Assembly (NCBI GenBank): GCA_017936885.1
Contig: JAGBEO010000034.1
Location: forward strand, 1 to 37,206
From: Lachnospiraceae bacterium
Lineage (GTDB): Bacteria; Bacillota; Clostridia; Lachnospirales; Lachnospiraceae
DNA length: 37,206 nucleotides
Direction of reading: 5' to 3'
The first letter of the stretch is position 1. Each line of letters opens with the position of its first letter. The position numbers were made by a program, and so were the translations under genes. This document shows positions 15,585 to 24,170 of the stretch, piece after piece. The notes under the pieces are model-generated. The model worked only from the letters and a program-made list of their open reading frames with translations, did no database searches and was not told the origin of the DNA.

Positions 15585-16442
15585 CTATCTGCCCGGCTTT
15601 AAACTGATTACAATAAGCTCTCCCGGATTAAAGATCCTTAACGGAAGCGTATGGGTTCCAAGCCCCCTGCTTAAAATCATGGTAGTATGACCTTTGACAA
15701 ATCTTCCGCCGTCATACTTGGGAAAAAGCGTCAGATTCGGCGACAACACACCGCCTAATACCGGCAGTTTCATAATTCCTCCATGAACATGTCCGGACAC
15801 CACAACATCCGCTCCCCATGCCGCATACTCCTCAAAATATGCGGGATTATGAGCAATCAGCAACTGACAGGTATCCCGCTCCGGCTGTCCCAGTATCTTC
15901 GGAAGGTAAGCGGAATCCATCGGATATCTGCCAAATCTCTTATAATAACACCGGTCAATCTCTGCACCGCAGACAGACAGATTATATTCCGGCAAATAAG
16001 TATTCTCGTTCACAAGCGGAACAATCCCGGCCTCGGAAAGCCCTGACATATATTCCTCATACATGCTTCCATACTGATCAGGATATAATTTCAGACGGTA
16101 CTCGTGATTCCCCATACCATAATAAATCTTATATTTGGCAGCCAGTCCTTTCATCAAAGAAAGCGCCGGTGTAAAATCATGTCCTTTGGTTGCCGTCAGC
16201 ATATCTCCTGCCACCAAAATGCCGTCAGGAGATATACCGTCTATTTTCTCTGTTAATTTGCCGTTATCCTTACCAAAAGATTTATTGTGCAAGTCTGATA
16301 ACAGTACCAGACAGCAGGGACGTGTAAGCTTATCGGACACAATCTCATATTCCACTGTAACAAACCGGTTACAGTCCATGGCGGATACGAGCAGACACAA
16401 TATGAATATGACCACTATGAAAATAACAATTCCTTCTATCAT
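15585..16442 (-). CDS. Membrane-anchored calcineurin-like metallophosphoesterase
   Basis: 285 aa from the ATG at 16442: GGAG lies 6 nt upstream and is part of the alternative ATG at 16454, which lacks its own site. One N-terminal membrane helix (IVIFIVVIFILCLLVSAM) anchors the protein. The catalytic domain then shows all metallophosphoesterase blocks: D50 and H52 in SDLHN, D80 in VAGDM, N112 and H113 in GMGNHE, then LLIAHNP and SGHVHGG. YkuE/YaeI-type relatives act on phospholipid-linked substrates at the membrane, but the substrate here is not evident. It has its own candidate promoter and may lead scpA-scpB. Confidence 0.88.
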   Translation of the reverse strand: MIEGIVIFIVVIFILCLLVSAMDCNRFVTVEYEIVSDKLTRPCCLVLLSDLHNKSFGKDNGKLTEKIDGISPDGILVAGDMLTATKGHDFTPALSLMKGLAAKYKIYYGMGNHEYRLKLYPDQYGSMYEEYMSGLSEAGIVPLVNENTYLPEYNLSVCGAEIDRCYYKRFGRYPMDSAYLPKILGQPERDTCQLLIAHNPAYFEEYAAWGADVVVSGHVHGGIMKLPVLGGVLSPNLTLFPKYDGGRFVKGHTTMILSRGLGTHTLPLRIFNPGELIVISLKPGR

Positions 16443-16482
16443 GTCTTTCTCCATCTATAGAACCTTACACTGCAACTTATAG

Positions 16483-16512
16483 AGTATATCACAACTTCCT
16501 GTCCCCCCGCAA
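16483..16512 (-). promoter_or_regulatory. Extended -10 promoter for the metallophosphoesterase gene
   Basis: On the minus strand TTGCGG (16507-16512) is followed after 18 nt by TATACT (16483-16488), preceded by TGA to form an extended -10 box. It lies about 40 nt upstream of the start codon and may drive the phosphoesterase-scpA-scpB group. Confidence 0.55.
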
Positions 16513-16564
16513 TCAGCGAACTTTTGTTCTGTCGCACAGACACCTCTTCTGCTTTGTACAGTCT

Positions 16565-17752
16565 TCACTGCCTGTTCATCAGATATTGCATCCAGACTTT
16601 TTTATAATAGTCTTTGTATCCGGCTTTCTCCACGCCGTGGGCCGCCAGAATAGATATACTGCCAATTCTTGTTCCGTTCAGTTTATAGACTGCCTCACCG
16701 ATGGCATCTCCTTCTGCCACAGGTGCTTCCACCACATCCGGCAGGCTGATTTCTTTCTGGATTTCATTTAAGTTACTGCCTGATGTATCCAGATACTCAA
16801 ATGCTCCCGCATAGGTTAAATTAACCGTATCTTCAATTCCTCCCGAAACCTGCTGGGGCGGCAGGGCATCTTTATTCTCATCCGCATACATCTGACTTAC
16901 ACTGTAACCGTAATTCAGCAATGCCATGGCATCCTGAAATCTTGTTTTATTATCCGGCGCTGCCATGACAACCGCAATCAACTCCATACCGTCTTTGTTT
17001 GCCGTAGCGGACAGACAATACAATGCCTTGGAAGTGGAACCGGTCTTAAGCCCCGTGGTCCACTCATACTGCTTTAACAGCTTATTGGTGCTGGATAACG
17101 TAAAGGTACTGGTACCATGTGCCGTCTTATGCTCAATATCCTCCATCCAGATTCCGGTATATTCAAACACTTCCGGGTATTTGGTAATCAGCTCTCTGGA
17201 CATAATCGCCACATCCCTTGCGGAGGAATAATGGTTATCCGAATCCGTCAGCCCGCAACAATCTTCAAAATGGGTATTCTGCATCCCAAGGGCATCAGCC
17301 TTCTCATTCATCAGCTTCACAAATTCCGATTCGCTTCCCGCTATGTACTCCGCCACAGCCACACTGGCATCATTCCCCGATGCCACCGCAATGCATTTGA
17401 TCATGGTCTCTAAGGTCTGCGTCTCTCCCTCTTCCAGAAAAACCTGGGAACCTCCCATAGACTTTGCATAAGCACTGGTTGTGATCTGATCCTCCAAATG
17501 TATTCTGCCGCTCTTTATGTGTTCGAAAACAATCAGCAACGTCATAATCTTCGTAATACTCGCCGGACTTCTCTGCGTATCCGCATCCTGTTCGCAGATC
17601 ACCTGTCCGGTGGAGGCTTCCATCACAATATAGGACGGCGTTGAAACCTCCGGCGCTGCCTGCACTGTCATTGTCATTGCCGCAAATCCGGTATGTAAGA
17701 GAAATACCCCCATTACAAACCACGTGATAATCCTTTTTGCTATTCTACCCAA
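16565..17752 (-). CDS. dacF: D-alanyl-D-alanine carboxypeptidase, peptidase S11 (second of two)
   Basis: 395 aa. An exported penicillin-binding protein 5-type carboxypeptidase. A clear signal peptide (IITWFVMGVFLLHTGFAAMTMTVQA) ends near residue 32. Active-site motifs are SITK (about residue 65), SGN (about 125) and KTG (about 236), followed by the beta-rich C-terminal domain and a positively charged amphipathic end (YKDYYKKVWMQYLMNRQ) of the kind that holds PBP5 on the membrane. The start is a TTG at 17752; GGGAG lies 9 nt upstream and no ATG fits. It differs clearly from the S11 protein at 12592-13899, so the two are paralogues and not a recent duplication. Confidence 0.92.
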   Translation of the reverse strand: MGRIAKRIITWFVMGVFLLHTGFAAMTMTVQAAPEVSTPSYIVMEASTGQVICEQDADTQRSPASITKIMTLLIVFEHIKSGRIHLEDQITTSAYAKSMGGSQVFLEEGETQTLETMIKCIAVASGNDASVAVAEYIAGSESEFVKLMNEKADALGMQNTHFEDCCGLTDSDNHYSSARDVAIMSRELITKYPEVFEYTGIWMEDIEHKTAHGTSTFTLSSTNKLLKQYEWTTGLKTGSTSKALYCLSATANKDGMELIAVVMAAPDNKTRFQDAMALLNYGYSVSQMYADENKDALPPQQVSGGIEDTVNLTYAGAFEYLDTSGSNLNEIQKEISLPDVVEAPVAEGDAIGEAVYKLNGTRIGSISILAAHGVEKAGYKDYYKKVWMQYLMNRQ

Positions 17753-17825
17753 GCCAAGTCACTCCCACACATTCTTATGTACTATATGTATTTGGATGGG
17801 ACATTCGATATGACTTTAATTTGCC

Positions 17826-17940
17826 CTTATATCATAAAGGTACACATGATTCACCCTTAATAAACCGGCATATCAGACTGCGGTTCTGCTTTCATATGCC
17901 AGAAATTTACCATGGCATTTCCGGAAATTGAATTATTATA
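17826..17940 (-). promoter_or_regulatory. Promoter region and structured leader of the second carboxypeptidase gene
   Basis: The 255-nt gap between rpsU and this gene holds the rpsU terminator plus three signals. A perfect TATAAT (minus strand, 17935-17940) has a poor -35. Seven bases beyond it lies a perfect 12-bp palindrome ATTTCCGGAAAT (17917-17928), an operator-like position at the expected start. In the leader GGCATAT (17867-17873) pairs with ATATGCC (17894-17900). A second possible start signal is the extended -10 TGATATAAG (-10 hexamer at 17826-17831). Which one is used cannot be told from sequence. Confidence 0.4.
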
Positions 17941-17959
17941 GAACAGAAGCATCTATATA

Positions 17960-17997
17960 CAGAAAAACAGACCCGAAAATATCTTTCGGATCTGTTT
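17960..17997 (-). terminator. Rho-independent terminator of rpsU
   Basis: On the minus strand a 13- to 14-bp stem (AAACAGATCCGAAA with TTTCGGGTCTGTTT, one G-T wobble) closes on a five-base loop and is followed by TTCTG, giving a run of five T. It lies just behind the rpsU stop codon. Confidence 0.85.
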
Positions 17998-18007
17998 CAT
18001 GTAGTTC

Positions 18008-18184
18008 TTAGTTGTATTTACGTTTTCTAGCTGCTTCAGATTTCTTCTTACGTCTTACGCTTGGCTTCTCGTAATGCTCTCTCTTACGAATCTCCTGCTG
18101 GATGCCGGCTTTCGCACAGCTTCTCTTGAAACGACGTAAAGCGCTATCTAAAGTTTCGTTTTCTTTAACGATTACGTTTGACAT
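18008..18184 (-). CDS. rpsU: Small ribosomal subunit protein bS21
   Basis: 58 aa from the ATG at 18184 ([23 protein letters not shown]). The frame extends 11 codons further up, but without family similarity. The protein is typical bS21: a short N-terminal strand, then strongly basic helices ([24 protein letters not shown]). It binds the 30S platform near the anti-Shine-Dalgarno sequence and helps initiation. It is a single-gene unit with its own promoter and terminator, set between alaS and a carboxypeptidase gene. Confidence 0.97.
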   Translation of the reverse strand: MSNVIVKENETLDSALRRFKRSCAKAGIQQEIRKREHYEKPSVRRKKKSEAARKRKYN

Positions 18185-18242
18185 TCTCGCACCTGACCTC
18201 CCTTCAGTCCCTAACAAGTAACTCGACTGATTGGGTTATTTA

Positions 18243-18270
18243 TGCGTTTACACGCACTGTGTCTTCACAC
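18243..18270 (-). other. Two small hairpins in the rpsU leader
   Basis: TGCGT (18243-18247) pairs with ACGCA (18252-18256), and GTGT (18259-18262) pairs with ACAC (18267-18270). Both lie in the first half of the roughly 90-nt rpsU leader, right behind the promoter. A ribosomal protein leader could use them for autoregulation, but they match no leader motif I know. Confidence 0.35.
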
Positions 18271-18279
18271 ACAACATAA

Positions 18280-18307
18280 ATTATACCACATTTTGGTTAT
18301 GAGTCAA
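18280..18307 (-). promoter_or_regulatory. Sigma-A promoter of rpsU
   Basis: TTGACT (18302-18307, minus strand) is followed after 16 nt by a perfect TATAAT (18280-18285). It lies between the end of alaS and rpsU, so rpsU can be made independently of the tRNA synthetases. Confidence 0.78.
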
Positions 18308-18423
18308 CAACTATTTCTTCATTTCCCGAAAAAGTTTCATCAAATTTTCCCAAAATCCCGGTTCCCCACAGTTCCGACACTCTGCTTCCAACGGCGGTCT
18401 GTTGTCCGGCTTATGAAATACAG

Positions 18424-21063
18424 TTACGAAACCTGTCCTGCAAGCACCTTAGCACATTCTGCAATCGCAGCATCGATTCCGGCAGGATTCTTACCGCCTG
18501 CCTGTGCCATATTGGGACGTCCGCCGCCGCCACCGCCTACAAGAGCCGCTATGCCTTTGATCAGATTGCCTGCGTGGGCGCCCTTTGCCATAGCGCCGTC
18601 TGTTGCCATAGCGATAAGATTTACTTTGCCGTCATTTTCGGACACAATCACAACGACACCTTCCCCAAGCTTCTCTTTCAACTGATCCCCAAGTTCACGC
18701 AGTCCGTTCATATCCACACCGGCTACTTTGGTAGCTAAAAGCTTCACGCCGCTAATCTCCTGCACCTGATCCATAACGTCGCCTAATGCTTCTTTAGCCG
18801 CCTTGCTCTTCAAGGACTCGTTTTCACTCTGCAATGCTTTCATGTCAGCCATTAGATGCTCTGCTCGTTCCAACAGATTGGCAGGCGTTGTCTTTAACAG
18901 CTTGGCAACTGCATTTAATTCTTCTTCCATCTTCTGATAGTAAGCAGTTACATTATTGCCTGTCACAGCCTCAATACGGCGCACGCCCGCAGCCACACCA
19001 GACTCAGACAATATCTTAAAGGAACCGATCATGCCTGTACTGCCCACATGCGTACCGCCGCAGAACTCCTTGGAGAAATCGCCCATCTGGACAACGCGGA
19101 CGGTATCACCGTACTTCTCGCCAAACAATGCCATCGCGCCTGTTTTCTTAGCTTCTTCTATGGTCATGATCTTTGTCTCAACAGGAAGATTTTCTGCGAT
19201 CTTCTCGTTGACGATCTGCTCTACTTTCTTAAGTTCCTCTGCCGTCATCGCTTGAGAATGGGAGAAATCGAAACGGGTTCTCTCTCCATCCTGATAGGAA
19301 CCAGACTGCTCTACATGGTCGCCCAGCACTTCTCTGAGCGCTTTCTGCAGCAAGTGTGTCGCGCTGTGGTTTTTACAGGTATCCGCTCTCCTGTTCTTAT
19401 CCACTTCCAGAGATACCTCGTCACCCACACGGATCATGCCTTTTACCACACGTCCCACATGTGCTACTTTGCCGCCTACGACTTTGACGGTATTTTCTAC
19501 TGCGAACTCGCCGTCTTTGGTCTTGATCACACCGATATCGCCTTCCTGTCCACCCATGGTCGCATAGAAAGGTGTCTGACCTACGATGACGGAACCTGTC
19601 TCTCCGTCTGTTAATGCTTCTACCACTTCGCTTTCCGTGGTCAGTGCAGCAATCTTAGAATCATAGGTCAGATGATCGTAGCCTACAAACTCTGTTGTCA
19701 GCGCTACATCCAGTTCTTCATAGACTGTTGCATCCGCTCCCATATAGTTGGAAACTTTACGGGCGCTGCGGGCTCTTTCCTTCTGCTCCTGCATACAGGC
19801 ATTGAATCCTTCCTCGTCTACTGTCAGTCCCTTTTCCTCTAAGATTTCCTTGGTTAAGTCAATCGGGAATCCATAGGTATCATATAACTTAAAGGCATCT
19901 GCACCGGACAGTTCCTTTTTGCCTTCTTTAGAAAGTTCTTCTTCCATGCCGGCTAAAATGCTCAAGCCCTGATCGATTGTTTTATTAAATGCATTCTCTT
20001 CTGTCGTAAGCTGCGCAAAGATAAATGCTTTCTTTTCCTCTAACTCCGGATAACCGTCCTTACTGCCTTCGATAACCGTATTGGACAGGTCTGCCAGGAA
20101 AGTTCCCTGAATGCCTAACTTGCGTCCCTGACGGGCTGCGCGGCGGATGATACGGCGAAGCACATAACCTCTGCCTTCATTGCTGGGGCGAATACCGTCG
20201 GAAATCATAAAGGTTGCCGAACGGATATGGTCTGTGATAATACGGATTGATACGTCAGTATCATAATCTTTCTTATACTCTACTCCTGCGATCTCACAGA
20301 CTCTGGTTCTAAGCGCCAGCACCGTATCCACATCGAAGATGGAGTCTACATCCTGTACAACAGACGCCAGTCTCTCCAGACCCATACCGGTATCAATATT
20401 CTTCTGTACCAGCTCCGTATAGTTGCCGTGTCCATCATTGTCAAACTGGGTAAATACGTTGTTCCAAATCTCCATGTAACGGTCACAGTCACAGCCTACG
20501 GTACAACCCGGCTTACCGCATCCGTATTTCTCTCCGCGGTCATAATAAATCTCAGAGCAGGGACCACAGGGACCGGAACCGTGCTCCCAGAAGTTGTCCT
20601 CTTTGCCGAAACGGAAAATTCTCTCCGGTGCAATGCCGATCTCTTTATTCCAAATTTCAAATGCTTCCTCGTCATTTTCATAGATAGACGGATAGAGTCT
20701 GCTCTCATCCAGTCCCACTACTTTGGTCAGAAACTCCCAGCTCCATGCGATTGCCTCATGTTTGAAATAATCGCCGAAAGAAAAGTTACCAAGCATCTCA
20801 AAGAAAGTACCGTGTCTTGCTGTCTTACCTACGTTCTCCAGATCACCTGTACGGATACATTTCTGACAGGTGGTTACTCGTCTTCTCGGTGGAATCTCCT
20901 GTCCTGTAAAATAAGGTTTCAATGGTGCCATACCGGAATTGATCAGCAATAAGCTGTTATCATTGTGCGGTACCAAAGAAAAGCTTTTCATCTTCAAATG
21001 TTCTTTGCTCTCGAAGAACTCAAGGAACATTCTACGTAATTCATTTACTCCATACTGTTTCAT
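18424..21063 (-). CDS. alaS: Alanine--tRNA ligase
   Basis: 879 aa, full length. It charges tRNA-Ala and clears mischarged Ser- and Gly-tRNA. The class II catalytic domain occupies about residues 1-240, opening NELRRMFLEFFESKEHLKMKS with RHGTFFEMLGNFSFGDYFK near 85. A tRNA-recognition helical region follows. The editing domain has the zinc motifs HSATH (about residue 570) and CGGTH (about 670). The C-Ala/DHHA1 domain ends with the glycine-rich GGGGGGRPNMAQAGGK. AAAGGA lies 12 nt before the ATG. It is 34 nt behind glyQS, so the two synthetases are probably co-transcribed. No T-box lies in front of either gene. Confidence 0.98.
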   Translation of the reverse strand: MKQYGVNELRRMFLEFFESKEHLKMKSFSLVPHNDNSLLLINSGMAPLKPYFTGQEIPPRRRVTTCQKCIRTGDLENVGKTARHGTFFEMLGNFSFGDYFKHEAIAWSWEFLTKVVGLDESRLYPSIYENDEEAFEIWNKEIGIAPERIFRFGKEDNFWEHGSGPCGPCSEIYYDRGEKYGCGKPGCTVGCDCDRYMEIWNNVFTQFDNDGHGNYTELVQKNIDTGMGLERLASVVQDVDSIFDVDTVLALRTRVCEIAGVEYKKDYDTDVSIRIITDHIRSATFMISDGIRPSNEGRGYVLRRIIRRAARQGRKLGIQGTFLADLSNTVIEGSKDGYPELEEKKAFIFAQLTTEENAFNKTIDQGLSILAGMEEELSKEGKKELSGADAFKLYDTYGFPIDLTKEILEEKGLTVDEEGFNACMQEQKERARSARKVSNYMGADATVYEELDVALTTEFVGYDHLTYDSKIAALTTESEVVEALTDGETGSVIVGQTPFYATMGGQEGDIGVIKTKDGEFAVENTVKVVGGKVAHVGRVVKGMIRVGDEVSLEVDKNRRADTCKNHSATHLLQKALREVLGDHVEQSGSYQDGERTRFDFSHSQAMTAEELKKVEQIVNEKIAENLPVETKIMTIEEAKKTGAMALFGEKYGDTVRVVQMGDFSKEFCGGTHVGSTGMIGSFKILSESGVAAGVRRIEAVTGNNVTAYYQKMEEELNAVAKLLKTTPANLLERAEHLMADMKALQSENESLKSKAAKEALGDVMDQVQEISGVKLLATKVAGVDMNGLRELGDQLKEKLGEGVVVIVSENDGKVNLIAMATDGAMAKGAHAGNLIKGIAALVGGGGGGRPNMAQAGGKNPAGIDAAIAECAKVLAGQVS

Positions 21064-21097
21064 TGCTACACTTTATCCTTTCCTATCCTTTTACCCA

Positions 21098-22486
21098 CTA
21101 AAAAGTAAATTTATCTGCAAAATAAGCATCTAAATCCTTGATCGCGATACGCTCCTGCTCCATGGAATCACGGAATCTGACGGTTACGCATCCGTCTGTC
21201 TCGGACTCAAAATCGTATGTAATACAGAAAGGAGTACCGATTTCGTCCTGTCTGCGGTATCTCTTACCGATATTGCCTCTGTCATCGAACTCGCAGTTGT
21301 ATTTCTTGGATAATTCCGTGAAAATCTTCTCTGCACCTTCGTTCAGCTTCTTGGACAACGGAAGCACACCGATCTTAACCGGAGCCAGTGCCGGATGGAA
21401 ATGCAGTACGGTACGCACATCTCCTTCACCGATCTCTTCTTCATCATATGCTCCGCAGAGCACAGCAAGGAATAATCTCTCCACACCAAGAGACGGCTCA
21501 ATAACATACGGAATATATTTCTCATTCTTTGTATCGTCGAAATAGGACATATCCTCTCCGGATACGTTCTGATGCTGTGTCAGGTCATAGTTGGTTCTGT
21601 CAGCGATGCCCCAAAGCTCACCCCAGCCGAAGGGGAACAAGAATTCAATGTCTGTAGTCGCCTTAGAGTAGAAGGATAACTCCTCCTGATCGTGATCGCG
21701 GACACGCATCTCCTCTTCTTTCATGCCAAGACTCTTTAAGAAATCGATACAATACTGTTTCCAGTATGCAAACCACTCTAAGTCTGTATCCGGCTCACAG
21801 AAGAACTCCATCTCCATCTGTTCGAATTCTCTTACACGGAAAATGAAATTACCCGGTGTGATCTCATTACGGAAGGATTTACCCACCTGGCAGATACCGA
21901 ACGGAATCTTCTTGCGGGAAGTTCTCTGTACATTTTTAAAGTTTACGAAAATACCCTGTGCAGTCTCAGGTCTTAAATATACCGTATTCTTCGCATCCTC
22001 GGTTACACCCTGGAAAGTCTTAAACATCAGGTTAAACTGTCTGATATCCGTGAAATTATGTTTGCCGCATGTAGGGCATGGAATGTTATGCTCCTCAATG
22101 AAATCCTTCATCTGCTGCTGGCTCCAGCCGTCCACAGAACTATCCAGTGTCATACCGTTCTCCGCAACATAGTCTTCAATGATCTTATCGGCACGGAATC
22201 TCTCATGACATTCCTTACAATCCATAAGCGGATCGGAGAAGCTTCCCAAATGACCGGAAGCAACCCATGTCTGGGGGTTCATCAGGATCGCACAGTCCAC
22301 ACCCACATTATAAGGGCTCTCCATAACGAACTTCTGCCACCATGCCTTCTTGATATTGTTCTTCAATTCCACACCGAGATTGCCGAAATCCCATGTATTG
22401 GCAAGTCCGCCGTAAATCTCCGAACCGGGATATACAAACCCTCTCGCTTTTGATAACGCTACAATTTTTTCCATTGTTTTTTCCAT
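21098..22486 (-). CDS. glyQS: Glycine--tRNA ligase, dimeric (single-chain) type
   Basis: 462 aa. It is the alpha2 form related to eukaryotic and archaeal GlyRS, not the alpha2-beta2 form with separate glyQ and glyS. Class II motif 1 lies in the N-terminal part ([21 protein letters not shown]). A zinc site is suggested by CKECHERF and CPTCGKHNF (about residues 96 and 138). Motif 2 ([30 protein letters not shown]) and motif 3 ([14 protein letters not shown]) are intact, and a C-terminal anticodon-binding domain ends the protein. AAAGG lies 10 nt before the ATG. It follows a small lipoprotein gene and precedes alaS. Confidence 0.97.
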   Translation of the reverse strand: MEKTMEKIVALSKARGFVYPGSEIYGGLANTWDFGNLGVELKNNIKKAWWQKFVMESPYNVGVDCAILMNPQTWVASGHLGSFSDPLMDCKECHERFRADKIIEDYVAENGMTLDSSVDGWSQQQMKDFIEEHNIPCPTCGKHNFTDIRQFNLMFKTFQGVTEDAKNTVYLRPETAQGIFVNFKNVQRTSRKKIPFGICQVGKSFRNEITPGNFIFRVREFEQMEMEFFCEPDTDLEWFAYWKQYCIDFLKSLGMKEEEMRVRDHDQEELSFYSKATTDIEFLFPFGWGELWGIADRTNYDLTQHQNVSGEDMSYFDDTKNEKYIPYVIEPSLGVERLFLAVLCGAYDEEEIGEGDVRTVLHFHPALAPVKIGVLPLSKKLNEGAEKIFTELSKKYNCEFDDRGNIGKRYRRQDEIGTPFCITYDFESETDGCVTVRFRDSMEQERIAIKDLDAYFADKFTF

Positions 22487-22608
22487 GACTTATACACCTT
22501 TCTATCTTCTCCCGCCCTCAGACAGGTGATTTATCTTATTCTGACTGTGATCTATTGCATTCTCTGCCCCAGTCTGACTTAAATCTTCAAACGCAAGATC
22601 AGCCTGTT

Positions 22609-22637
22609 ATGTTATATCTATCCGGCTATCTATTCAA
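22609..22637 (-). promoter_or_regulatory. Weak candidate promoter for glyQS-alaS
   Basis: TTGAAT (22632-22637, minus strand) overlaps the end of the lipoprotein gene and is followed after 17 nt by TAACAT (22609-22614). Both hexamers are moderate matches. It would give a leader of about 115 nt in which I find no T-box sequence. Confidence 0.3.
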
Positions 22638-23268
22638 ATATAATATAGGAAAGGACCTCCTCACCGGAACCGTCTTCCCTGACCGGATTATCAATATGAA
22701 CACTCTTCTTATCCGCAATAGATACATCCATTCCGCTGTCAGCACTCTGGTTAATATACAACACCTTGCCATAGGTGTTCACCAGCACTTCTTCACCGGG
22801 TTTTGTTGCAATGATAATAATTCGTTTGGCATCCTGTTCATCAATATACCCCAGTTCCACCGGTTCTCCCTTTGACGAGACAAAAGCTATTTTCTCCAAT
22901 TCATATCCCTGACTGTCTGCTTCTGTCAAGGCTCCCACATATAGTTCTCTGTTATTGAAACCATTGTAGTCTTCCGGTGAATTGTACTTCAAATTGACTA
23001 AAATCTTATTATCCTGTTCCTCCACGGACTCAAGCGTAACACAACCGGCTCCGTTTTCGTCACAATATTCCGCTACTCTTTCAGCCGCTAAAGCTTCCAG
23101 TCCATCCATCTCATAATAATTCTGCTCAAACTGCCCTACAATCTGATGGGTTATCGTACTGTCCTTTTCAATCGATATGGAACATCCATCCGATGTTTTC
23201 GACTGACTACAACCAACAAGCCCTAAAGTTACTATGGATAAGAGCAGGGCTAATTCCCCTCTTCTCAT
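22630..23268 (-). CDS. Putative lipoprotein of unknown function
   Basis: 212 aa. A short signal peptide ends in the lipobox LVGC, placing the modified cysteine at C20. The mature part is mixed alpha/beta, acidic, with a low number of aromatic residues, and shows no family motif I recognise. The segment KRIIIIATKPGEEVLVNTYGKVLYI resembles a beta-rich domain. AAAGGAG lies 13 nt before the ATG. It sits between recO and glyQS in a run of housekeeping genes on the same strand and is probably co-transcribed with them. Confidence 0.75.
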   Translation of the reverse strand: MRRGELALLLSIVTLGLVGCSQSKTSDGCSISIEKDSTITHQIVGQFEQNYYEMDGLEALAAERVAEYCDENGAGCVTLESVEEQDNKILVNLKYNSPEDYNGFNNRELYVGALTEADSQGYELEKIAFVSSKGEPVELGYIDEQDAKRIIIIATKPGEEVLVNTYGKVLYINQSADSGMDVSIADKKSVHIDNPVREDGSGEEVLSYIIFE

Positions 23269-23331
23269 ACTTATAGTTATGCTCCTTTCTCAGCCTTGTC
23301 CTAAACCGCCAACATACTGCATTACATTATA

Positions 23332-23979
23332 TTAAAGATTATCCACAATTTCAAGACTTTTAAACGTCCGGTCAATGAATCGTCTCCGATAATCATCCGC
23401 AATCTTCTTCATCTGCTTAAGCACTGACGGAGTCACGGTAAACGTATACAGTTTCTCAATACCGGAATTCATAATGTAAGAAACCGCATATCTCGTAGAA
23501 TCCTCCCACTCACCTTCTGCGGGCATTCCGGGGAACTCACCGTTTAGAACCATCGCCTTCATTTCAAATATGTATCTCACCAGGGAATTGCTCAGGCTCT
23601 CATGCATCAATGCTCTCAATGACTGATATAAAAGCTTAAGCATCTCCTTCTCATCATTGTTTTCCCTCGTATAATAATCCATAATTTCCAAAAAGTACAT
23701 ACCGTAATAGGCGCCTTCGAAATCTTCCCTGAGTCCTTCGAAATAGTTGCTGATGGAAACATCCATAATATTGTAGGAGCTTCTGCCTACATATAACTTA
23801 AACGTTCCGAAAGAGAAAGGATTGGTAGCTGCCAGCAGCTTGCTGTTAGGACGCCTTGCCCCTTTGGCAAAGGCAGATAGCTTGCCTTTCTCTTTCGTCA
23901 GTATCACGACTCTTCTATCATATTCGCCGATTGGCTCAGCCTTTAAAACCATTCCCGTAATCTCTGTAAATTCCTGCAT
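23332..23979 (-). CDS. recO: DNA repair protein RecO
   Basis: 215 aa from the ATG at 23979; GGGAG lies 9 nt upstream. RecO loads RecA on SSB-coated DNA together with RecR. The N-terminal OB-fold is clear (TGMVLKAEPIGEYDRRVVILTKEKGKLSAFAKGARRPNS), followed by the helical C-terminal domain (FLEIMDYYTREN). It is shorter than the roughly 250-aa Bacillus protein and has no cysteine at all. The zinc finger of typical RecO is therefore replaced by the cysteine-free NGEFPGMPAEGEWED. The start lies 44 nt inside yqzL, so translation is probably coupled. Confidence 0.93.
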   Translation of the reverse strand: MQEFTEITGMVLKAEPIGEYDRRVVILTKEKGKLSAFAKGARRPNSKLLAATNPFSFGTFKLYVGRSSYNIMDVSISNYFEGLREDFEGAYYGMYFLEIMDYYTRENNDEKEMLKLLYQSLRALMHESLSNSLVRYIFEMKAMVLNGEFPGMPAEGEWEDSTRYAVSYIMNSGIEKLYTFTVTPSVLKQMKKIADDYRRRFIDRTFKSLEIVDNL

Positions 23980-24112
23980 GAGAATGTTCTCCCGACTCTT
24001 CTTTTCTCTCACAATCCTTAGACTGCGTATCTCTTACTGCGTTTTTATATGCCAGAAAATCATCAATCTTTCCGGTGGTCAAAAATTGCTCCCAGTAATT
24101 TATCTCTTTCAT
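23936..24112 (-). CDS. yqzL: YqzL-like small protein
   Basis: 58 aa from the ATG at 24112, with AGGGGG 6 nt upstream. The core NYWEQFLTTGKIDDFLAYKNA matches the pattern of the small YqzL proteins encoded between era and recO in Bacillus and its relatives. The function is unknown. The C-terminal half is hydrophilic and overlaps recO by 44 nt in another frame. Confidence 0.78.
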   Translation of the reverse strand: MKEINYWEQFLTTGKIDDFLAYKNAVRDTQSKDCERKEESGEHSHAGIYRDYGNGFKG

Positions 24113-24170
24113 CTTACGCCCCCTAATCCTCTTCATTAGATGATTATAGAGTTCGCAGATTTGCTTTTTT

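Noticed and set aside
12592-17752. The two S11 carboxypeptidase genes as a recent tandem duplication
   Set aside because: The proteins differ through most of their length, use different starts and motif variants (STTK/SHN and SITK/SGN), and are separated by three unrelated genes.
19048-19614. 188-aa ORF on the plus strand
   Set aside because: Antisense to the alaS editing domain and without a ribosome binding site.
22487-22629. T-box riboswitch before glyQS-alaS
   Set aside because: The expected AGGGTGGAACCGCG-like box is not present in this gap or in 21064-21097.
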